A DNA stretch of 37,956 bases, from positions 1-37,956 of the forward strand of contig JAFQHT010000057.1 in the NCBI GenBank assembly GCA_017397825.1, given 5' to 3'. Below, one piece after another: positions 32,426 to 37,956 of the stretch (the first letter of the stretch is position 1; each line of letters starts with the position of its first letter). This DNA comes from Bacillota bacterium. Its GTDB lineage: Bacteria > Bacillota > Clostridia > Peptostreptococcales > Anaerovoracaceae. Position numbers and translations under genes: made by a program. The notes under the pieces were generated by a model, which searched no databases, had not been told where the DNA came from, and saw only the letters and a list, made by a program, of their open reading frames with translations.

Positions 32426-33598
32426 ATGAGTAAATATTTAGAGTTAAAAAACAAAATCATTGAAGAGATTAATAAGAATTTTGCTGATCTTACAGCTCTC
32501 AGCGATGACCTTGCAGATAATCCTGAAGTTTCCGGCAAGGAATATGAAACATCTAAGAAGATTGTTGAACTTCTCAGAGGAAGAGGATTTGATGTTGAGT
32601 ATCCTTTCGCAGATCTTGAAACAGCATTCAAGGCTGTATACGGAGCAGGCGGACATAAATACAAAATTGCAATACTCACTGAATATGATGCACTTCCTGA
32701 AATCGGCCATGCATGTGGCCACAATGTAAGCGGTGCTATCAGCGTGCTTGCAGGAATTGCTCTTAAAGATCTTCAGGATGAACTGGACGCAGATATCCAT
32801 ATCATCGGCACACCTGAAGAAGAAGACGACGGTGCTAAATGCAGCATGTGTGACAAGGGTATTTTCAAAGAATACGACATGGCAATGATGGTTCATCTTT
32901 ATGACCAGAACCTTTCATACTGCACATTAAACGGCCTGGCATCAATCATGTATAATTTCCACGGCAAGGCTTCTCATGCCGGAGCAGCTCCATGGGACGG
33001 ACAGAACGCTCTCAATGCAGCACAGCTCATGCTTCACGGAATCGACTGTATCAGAGGATGCAGCAAAACTGATACAAGACTGAACTCTGTGGTTCATCAG
33101 GGCGGTTTTGCAGGCGGAAGCATTCCTGAAGAAGCAAAGGTTGAAACATGGATCAGATACCCTGAATATGGTTATCTGGAAAAGCTCATGAAAAGAGTTG
33201 ATAACTGTGCTGAAGGTGCAGCACTTATGGCGGAATGTACATGGGATAAATACGAAACTGCCCAGGTTTACAAGAGTATGAAGCGTAATCTGACTGGTGA
33301 AGCTGCCATTGAAGAATCTTTCGGAGAACTCGGACTTGAGCTTAATGGTGACCCAAGTAAGCTTTTCGGCTCTTCAGACATTGGTAATGTAAGTTTTGAG
33401 TGCCCTGCATTCCATCCGACAATCCAGCTGACACCTGCAGGCGTACCTATTCATACAAGAGAATTCCTTGCATGTGTAAAAGGTGAAAAAGCCCATAAGT
33501 GCATTGAGGACGGTGCCAAGCTCATTGCTTTCACAGTTGCAAAAATATTTACTGATGAAGAAAAAATCAAAGCAATGAAGGCTGATTTTGAAGCATAG
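32426..33598 (+). CDS. M20-family amidohydrolase (M20D, AbgB/ACY1L2-like)
   Basis: This 390-residue metallopeptidase-fold amidohydrolase has the metal-binding H95-ACGH-99-N motif with the conserved Cys97, a glutamate cluster E131-EE-133 for catalysis and metal, and His157 in MMVHLYD. HAGAAPWDGQNALNAA near residue 185 is the dimer-lid His motif of the M20D group. Members hydrolyse N-acyl amino acids, p-aminobenzoyl-glutamate or dipeptides. Here the substrate is unknown. It is the first gene of a likely operon with a second M20 enzyme 28 bases downstream, then a YfcC carrier and a D-aminoacylase. The ATG follows GTGGAGGAAC. Confidence 0.92.
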   Translation: MSKYLELKNKIIEEINKNFADLTALSDDLADNPEVSGKEYETSKKIVELLRGRGFDVEYPFADLETAFKAVYGAGGHKYKIAILTEYDALPEIGHACGHNVSGAISVLAGIALKDLQDELDADIHIIGTPEEEDDGAKCSMCDKGIFKEYDMAMMVHLYDQNLSYCTLNGLASIMYNFHGKASHAGAAPWDGQNALNAAQLMLHGIDCIRGCSKTDTRLNSVVHQGGFAGGSIPEEAKVETWIRYPEYGYLEKLMKRVDNCAEGAALMAECTWDKYETAQVYKSMKRNLTGEAAIEESFGELGLELNGDPSKLFGSSDIGNVSFECPAFHPTIQLTPAGVPIHTREFLACVKGEKAHKCIEDGAKLIAFTVAKIFTDEEKIKAMKADFEA

Positions 33599-33626
33599 CC
33601 AATACATAGAAAAGGAGTAGTACGAT

Positions 33627-34697
33627 ATGACTGCTAAAGAAATTTTAAAAGACCTGGTTGCCATCAATACCATAGCTGACAAAGACAACGACAAAATGAT
33701 GGACTATCTTGAAAAATTCCTCACTGACAGAGGTTTCAGAGCAGAAAGACTGAAAAGCGAAGTAACAGGTAAGGAAGTTATAAGGGCTGTATACGGTGAT
33801 AAACCGGCAATCGGCTTCCTTGGACATACTGACACTGTTGACATCACTGAAGGCTGGGTAACTGATCCGCTGACACTTACTGAAAAGGACGGTAACCTTT
33901 ATGGCCTTGGTGCGTGTGATATGAAGGGCGGTATTGCGGCTTTCCTTGCAGCAATTGATAATACAGACCTTTCCCAGCTGAAAAAAGGTATTGGTGTGTA
34001 CTGTACATATGATGAAGAAATTTTGTTCGACGGTATCAAGGACATGGTCAATGCAGGAACAGAGTTCCCGCCTCATGTTGTGGTTGCTGAACCTACAGAC
34101 CTGATTCCAATGATTGGTTCCAAAGGCCTGCTGGAATATATTTTCACTTTCACAGGTACTACAACTCATTCAAGTATGCCGATTGACGGAAAGAGCTCCA
34201 ACAAGAACGCAGTGAAGTTCCTTAACAAGATGATGGACTTCGAAATGGAACTCCGCAAGAATCCAAGTCCTTTCTTCGCAGTACCTTATCCTACAATGAA
34301 CATCGGCATCATCAATGGCGGAACTTCCATCAACAAGGTTCCTGACAAGACTACAGTATATCTGGACTTCAGAATCTGTGATTCTCCGAATGAGTATCCT
34401 CTTATCAGAAAAACAGTTGATGAAGCACTGGAAGGTCTTGACGGCGAATACGTTATTATCAACGATATCGCATCTTTCCGGAACAACAGTCCGCTGGTAG
34501 GGGAATACGAAGAACTGACAGGTAAGAAGGGTCAGCCTTTCTTCGGAATTACTGAGGCATCATTCTTTGAAGGAGACCGTGTAATCGTTGGTCCTGGTCC
34601 TATGACTGCCCACGAAGCCAACGAGCATATCACAGTTGAATCTCTTGAAAGAACAGAGGCGATTTACGCAGAAATGATCAAAAAAATCTGCGGTTAA
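33627..34697 (+). CDS. M20-family deacylase (ArgE/DapE-like)
   Basis: This 356-residue M20A-type enzyme has ligands His67 and Asp69 in GHTDTVD, Asp98 in GACDMKGG, and the catalytic and metal Glu130/Glu131 in YDEE. THSSMP around 182-187 marks the lid domain and TAHEANEHI near the end supplies the last His. It removes an acyl group from N-acyl amino acids (acetylornithine, succinyl-diaminopimelate or related); no arginine or lysine pathway gene is adjacent. The ATG follows AAAGGAG. It is distinct from the upstream M20D enzyme in sequence, so the pair probably handles different acyl or amino parts. Confidence 0.92.
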   Translation: MTAKEILKDLVAINTIADKDNDKMMDYLEKFLTDRGFRAERLKSEVTGKEVIRAVYGDKPAIGFLGHTDTVDITEGWVTDPLTLTEKDGNLYGLGACDMKGGIAAFLAAIDNTDLSQLKKGIGVYCTYDEEILFDGIKDMVNAGTEFPPHVVVAEPTDLIPMIGSKGLLEYIFTFTGTTTHSSMPIDGKSSNKNAVKFLNKMMDFEMELRKNPSPFFAVPYPTMNIGIINGGTSINKVPDKTTVYLDFRICDSPNEYPLIRKTVDEALEGLDGEYVIINDIASFRNNSPLVGEYEELTGKKGQPFFGITEASFFEGDRVIVGPGPMTAHEANEHITVESLERTEAIYAEMIKKICG

Positions 34698-34757
34698 AAC
34701 AGTTTATAATTATATTCATTATAATAATTATATAATTTTATAAAGGAGGTTTTCATC

Positions 34758-36167
34758 ATGAGTAATGGACCAAAGATTGAAGGTAAGAAAAAATTTACTC
34801 TTCCTCACATTTTCGTTATTTTATTTACAATCGTACTCATTTGTGCGATTCTGACATGGATCATTCCAGCTGGTAACTTCGACCGTGTTATGGACGAAGC
34901 AACAGGACGTGAAGTAGTAGTTCCTGGTACATGGCATGCTGTAGAAAAGACACCGGTTGGACCTGGCGGATTCCTTACATCATTCTTCAATGGTATGATT
35001 AACGCATCAGAAATCATGATCTTCGTATTCATCGCATTTGCATCCACAGGATTCGTAATCAAATCCGGTGCATTCGACGGTCTGGTAGTATTCCTGATGA
35101 AGGTATTCAAAGGTAAATCCAGTATCGTAATTATCCCTATTTTCATGGCACTGTTCGGACTTGGTTCTTCCACAGTAGGTATGTTCGAAGAATGGCTCCC
35201 ATTCATTCCTATTTTCGCAGCTATCTTCATCGGTATGGGTTATGACGCAGTAGTAGGTCTTGCAGTAGTAGCTATCGGTGCTGGTATGGGTTACTCCGGT
35301 GCGGTAATGAACCCATTCACAGTAGGTGTAGCACAGGGTATTGCAGGCGTTGAATACATGTCCGCTCCAGGATTCCGTATCCTCTGCCACCTGGCAATGC
35401 TTGTTGTAGCATCCATCTTTATCATCCGTTATGCTTTAAAGGTAAAGGCTGACCCAACTAAGTCACTCGTATACGGAGACGACTTCAGTGAACTTCTTGG
35501 CAGCGATGAAATCGGAACTAAAGAATTCGGTATCAGACAGAAACTGGTTCTTCTTGACCTTCTTGCTGCTATCATCGTAACAGTTTGGGGCGTAAATAAG
35601 TTCGGTTGGTACTTCGCAGAAATTTCCGCTGTATTCCTTGCAATGGGTCTTATTGCAGCTATTATCATGGGAATCAAGCCAAATGACATCGGTCTTACAT
35701 TCGCAGGCGGTTTCCAGGATGCTTGTACAGCTTGTATGATGATCGGTATTGCAAGAGCAACTCTGATCGTTCTTCAGGATGGTAATATCATTGATACAGT
35801 AGTATATGGTTTATCACTTCCATTATCCTACTTACCAGTATGGCTTGCAGCAATCGCAATGCTGATTATGCAGACAGGTCTCAACTTCTTCATTCCATCA
35901 GGTTCCGGTCAGGCAGCAGTTTCCATGCCTATCATGGCTCCTATGGCTGATATCCTCGGACTCAGCAGAGACGTTGCAGTTCTTGCATACCAGTTCGGTG
36001 ACGGTTTATCCAACATCGTATGGCCTACAGCATTCGCAGCAATCATGGCAGGTCTTGCAGGCGTTAAGCTTGAAAAGTGGTGGAAATTCGTATTCCCTAT
36101 CTTCTTCGCACTTATCGGCGTTCAGGCTATCATGATGGTAATTGCAGTTGTAACAGGTGCATTATAA
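34758..36167 (+). CDS. YfcC-family (DcuC/PF03606) membrane carrier
   Basis: This 469-residue integral membrane carrier has roughly 11-12 hydrophobic segments and the N-terminal WIIPAGNFDR typical of the C4-dicarboxylate anaerobic carrier/YfcC family. It also shows GAGMGYSGAVMNPFTVGVAQGIA in the middle and FIPSGSGQAAVSMPIMAPMAD near residue 380. That last motif is the conserved substrate-binding repeat of this family. Members are proposed to move amino acids, short peptides or dicarboxylates; the substrate here is not evident. The ATG follows AAAGGAGG. It lies between M20 hydrolases and a D-aminoacylase, so it probably imports their N-acyl or peptide substrate or exchanges a product. Confidence 0.9.
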   Translation: MSNGPKIEGKKKFTLPHIFVILFTIVLICAILTWIIPAGNFDRVMDEATGREVVVPGTWHAVEKTPVGPGGFLTSFFNGMINASEIMIFVFIAFASTGFVIKSGAFDGLVVFLMKVFKGKSSIVIIPIFMALFGLGSSTVGMFEEWLPFIPIFAAIFIGMGYDAVVGLAVVAIGAGMGYSGAVMNPFTVGVAQGIAGVEYMSAPGFRILCHLAMLVVASIFIIRYALKVKADPTKSLVYGDDFSELLGSDEIGTKEFGIRQKLVLLDLLAAIIVTVWGVNKFGWYFAEISAVFLAMGLIAAIIMGIKPNDIGLTFAGGFQDACTACMMIGIARATLIVLQDGNIIDTVVYGLSLPLSYLPVWLAAIAMLIMQTGLNFFIPSGSGQAAVSMPIMAPMADILGLSRDVAVLAYQFGDGLSNIVWPTAFAAIMAGLAGVKLEKWWKFVFPIFFALIGVQAIMMVIAVVTGAL

Positions 36168-36197
36168 TCGCTTAAACATACATAATTTAAAATGATT

Positions 36198-36227
36198 AAA
36201 CGGGTGGCAGTAATGTCACCCGTTTTG
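36198..36227 (+). terminator. Terminator between carrier and D-aminoacylase
   Basis: The stem AAACGGGTGGC / GTCACCCGTTT (one G-U) with loop AGTAAT is followed by only four T, 30 bases past the carrier stop and 27 before the next start. The short T-run suggests partial read-through. Confidence 0.65.
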
Positions 36228-36254
36228 TACAGAAAAGAAAGGGGAGGAGCAATT

Positions 36255-37619
36255 TTGCTAGATTTACTGATTAAAAACGGAGAATACCCCGATTTTGAAA
36301 AAAACTCGCTTAAAAAGGCAAATATAGGCCTTGAAGAGGGTAAAATAGTATATATAGGTGAAGAAGAAAAGCCCGCATTAAAAGTAATTGATGCTGCCGG
36401 AAAGGTAGTGTCACCGGGCTTCATAGACATTCACATGCACGAAGAAAATTTTGCAGGTGAAGGCAAGGATTATGTTATATCCAGAATGATGTTACGGCAG
36501 GGCGTGACTACCTGTGTGGGCGGTAACTGCGGCCTTACCAACCAGAGCCTTAAAGACTTCAAGTCTGTAATTGAAGAACTGGGCGGAGCTCCGGTGAACT
36601 ACATAATGCTCAGCGGTTACAACTCCTACAGAACTTCTCTCGGGCTGGGACATTTTGATCCGATTACAAAAGAACAGCAGGATTATATAAGAGAAAGAAT
36701 AAAGGAAGATCTGGAAGAGGGTGCATGGGGGTTATCATTCGGTATAGAATACGACCCGGCAATTACTTTTGAGGAAATTGTGTATGCCTGCGGAGTATCT
36801 GACGACGAAAATCTGCTTGCAGCAGCTCATTACAGAGCGGACTGTATCGGCAATATTGATTCAGTAAAAGAAATGGTCGACATCCAGAATCATATAAGCC
36901 AGAAATTCCAGATTTCTCACCTGAGCAGCTGCTCGGCCATAGGTCAGATGAAACCATCTCTTGACTACATCAATGAGGCTATGGAAAAGAATCCTAAGCT
37001 GAATTATGATACTTATCCGTATAATGCTTTTTCGACACATATTGCGTCTACAGTATTTGACGACGGATGTCTGGAAGTATGGGGTAAAGAATATAATGAT
37101 TTATTGCTGACTGACGAACCGTACAGAAATGTGCGCTGCACAGAAGAGATTTTCAGGGAATGCAGAGAAAAATATCCTGAGATGCTGGTAGTTGCTTTCG
37201 TTATGAACGAAGAAGAAATCGGCATGGCTATTGCCAATAAAAACGGCATGGTTGCCAGCGACGGTATTATAAATAATGGTAACGGACATCCGCGTGCTGC
37301 CGGAACATTCCCGAGAGTTCTGGGCAAGTATGTGCGTGAGGACAAGTTACTTCCGCTGACAGATGCACTGCGCAAAATGACTCTGGAACCGGCAAAACGC
37401 CTTGGACTGGAGTCCCGCAAAGGTGTCATTGCAGTGGGTGCAGACGCTGACCTTACGATTTTCAATCCTGAAACAGTAATTGACGGAGCAACCTTCGGTG
37501 ATCTTGAAACACCGCCGCAGGGAATTGATTATGTTATTGTCGGCGGAAAGGTTGCAGTGCAGGATAATGCATTTGTGGACGAAAGACTGGGAAGGTTTAT
37601 TAATTTTAAAGAACAATAA
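36255..37619 (+). CDS. D-aminoacylase / N-acyl-D-amino-acid deacylase family amidohydrolase
   Basis: This 454-residue amidohydrolase-fold enzyme removes the acyl group from N-acyl-D-amino acids in its family. SPGFIDIHMH places metal ligands His60 and His62; AHYRAD and QISHLSSC lie mid-barrel, and VASDG has Asp336, followed by the GHPRAAGTFPRVLG signature. The N- and C-terminal strands (KNGEYPDFE, GADADLTIFNPETV) form the small beta sandwich. The start is TTG 36255 after AGGGGAGGAG; an earlier in-frame ATG at 36192 would place its codons inside the terminator hairpin, so it is rejected. It shares context with two M20 deacylases and a YfcC carrier, suggesting use of acylated amino acids. Confidence 0.9.
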   Translation: MLDLLIKNGEYPDFEKNSLKKANIGLEEGKIVYIGEEEKPALKVIDAAGKVVSPGFIDIHMHEENFAGEGKDYVISRMMLRQGVTTCVGGNCGLTNQSLKDFKSVIEELGGAPVNYIMLSGYNSYRTSLGLGHFDPITKEQQDYIRERIKEDLEEGAWGLSFGIEYDPAITFEEIVYACGVSDDENLLAAAHYRADCIGNIDSVKEMVDIQNHISQKFQISHLSSCSAIGQMKPSLDYINEAMEKNPKLNYDTYPYNAFSTHIASTVFDDGCLEVWGKEYNDLLLTDEPYRNVRCTEEIFRECREKYPEMLVVAFVMNEEEIGMAIANKNGMVASDGIINNGNGHPRAAGTFPRVLGKYVREDKLLPLTDALRKMTLEPAKRLGLESRKGVIAVGADADLTIFNPETVIDGATFGDLETPPQGIDYVIVGGKVAVQDNAFVDERLGRFINFKEQ

Positions 37620-37635
37620 TATTGGCGACAGCTTC

Positions 37636-37649
37636 GCCCGCATGCGGGC
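37636..37649. repeat. GC-rich palindrome
   Basis: GCCCGCATGCGGGC is a perfect 14-base palindrome in an otherwise AT-rich spacer after the D-aminoacylase stop. No T-run follows. Its role is unknown. Confidence 0.45.
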
Positions 37650-37676
37650 TGCGCATCAGAATGCAGAAAATGAATA

Positions 37677-37710
37677 AAAAAAGAACTCATCAAACGATGA
37701 GTTCTTTTTT
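37677..37710. terminator. Bidirectional terminator between D-aminoacylase and tRNA cluster
   Basis: The 15-bp perfect stem AAAAAAGAACTCATC / GATGAGTTCTTTTTT has loop AAAC and ends in T6 on + and T7 on -. It ends the D-aminoacylase transcript and the tRNA transcript coming from the right, directly beside the CCA end of tRNA-Cys. Confidence 0.9.
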
Positions 37711-37711
37711 A

Positions 37712-37786
<75 letters not shown>

Positions 37787-37797
37787 ATTCAGATTTT

Positions 37798-37829
37798 TAC
37801 AGCTTTCCCGACGAATCAGGAAAGCTGTA
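37798..37829. other. Hairpin in spacer between tRNA-Gln and tRNA-Cys
   Basis: The 11-bp perfect inverted repeat TACAGCTTTCC / GGAAAGCTGTA has a 10-base loop. There is no T-run on either side, so it is not an intrinsic terminator; a processing signal in the polycistronic tRNA precursor is possible. Confidence 0.5.
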
Positions 37830-37833
37830 TGAT

Positions 37834-37908
37834 TGGCTAGGGTAGAAGGATTCGAACCTTCGCATGACGGAATCAGAATCCGTTGCCTTACCGCTTGGCG
37901 ATACCCCA
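37834..37908 (-). tRNA. tRNA-Gln (CTG)
   Basis: The minus strand folds with acceptor TGGGGTA/TACCCTA (one G-U), D arm GCC..GGC, anticodon stem ACGGA/TCCGT with loop TTCTGAT (anticodon CTG, for CAG) and T arm GAAGG/CCTTC. The discriminator is G and CCA is encoded. The sequence closely resembles bacterial tRNA-Gln. Confidence 0.93.
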
Positions 37909-37927
37909 ATGTCGGATGTTATTTTAA

Positions 37928-37956
37928 TGGGGTGGGTAGTGGGATTCGAACCCACG
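37928..37956 (-). tRNA. tRNA-His, 3' part only (window edge)
   Basis: On the minus strand the T arm GTGGG/CCCAC is followed by acceptor strand TACCCAC, discriminator C and CCA. C at position 73 is special to tRNA-His, where it pairs with G-1. The anticodon lies beyond the window, so the identity is inferred. Confidence 0.68.

Noticed and set aside
36192..36254. Upstream in-frame ATG extension of the D-aminoacylase
   Set aside because: The extension runs through the terminator hairpin at 36198-36227, has no ribosome binding site and adds residues not expected before the IKNG strand; the TTG at 36255 has a strong ribosome binding site.

Overview
The window reads as chromosome of a low-to-mid GC Gram-positive anaerobe of the Bacillota, most likely the class Clostridia. 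The evidence is oxygen-sensitive glycyl radical enzymes, strong AGGAGG-type ribosome binding sites, sigma-A promoters, an LPXTG-like wall anchor, a Tad-type pilus locus with no outer-membrane component, a Lit-like lipoprotein transacylase and a yybP-ykoY riboswitch. A gut commensal is plausible, but the genus cannot be fixed from the sequence alone.

Layout. (1) 1-4485: the 3' end of one glycyl radical enzyme (GRE), a short-chain dehydrogenase, one GRE activase and a complete second GRE, all on +. The two GREs are paralogues that appear to share the activase. (2) 4702-5115: an orphan phage-type helical protein. (3) 5262-9621: a compact Tad/Flp-like operon (CpaB-like SAF protein, CpaF ATPase, TadB, TadC) ending in four very short or short single-pass proteins with related N-termini. 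(4) 9640-12571: a promoter, a yybP-ykoY (Mn2+) riboswitch with terminator, and a SERCA/PMCA-type P-type ATPase. (5) 12597-23381: a cell-surface block with a fibronectin-III-like secreted protein, a 2302-residue thioester/SpaA-type adhesin ending in VPETG, two paralogous secreted proteins of unknown family, a bitopic membrane protein and a lipoprotein. (6) 23515-27014: type II pantothenate kinase, a convergent PHP-family phosphatase, then a Lit-like membrane protein, a small helical protein and a membrane-anchored alpha/beta hydrolase. (7) 27076-29518 (-): a MarR regulator and an Old Yellow Enzyme/2-enoate-reductase-type flavoprotein, with twin palindromic operators placed over the promoter. 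(8) 29546-31498 (-): lgt-ychF. (9) 31603-32319: sfsA, with no visible ribosome binding site. (10) 32426-37619: two M20 metallohydrolases, a YfcC/DcuC-family carrier and a D-aminoacylase, which look like an uptake and deacylation module for N-acylated amino acids or peptides. (11) 37677-37956: a terminator and a tRNA cluster on - (His, Gln, Cys in transcription order).

Genes are dense: no stretch over 300 bases lacks a feature. The longest non-coding gap, 9622-9866, is filled by the riboswitch. No rRNA, insertion sequence, integrase, CRISPR array or plasmid origin was seen. The parts most worth a second look are the tandem GRE module of unknown substrate, the minimal Tad-like locus with its family of tiny prepilin-like proteins, the adhesin cluster with two paralogous secreted proteins, and the MarR double operator.
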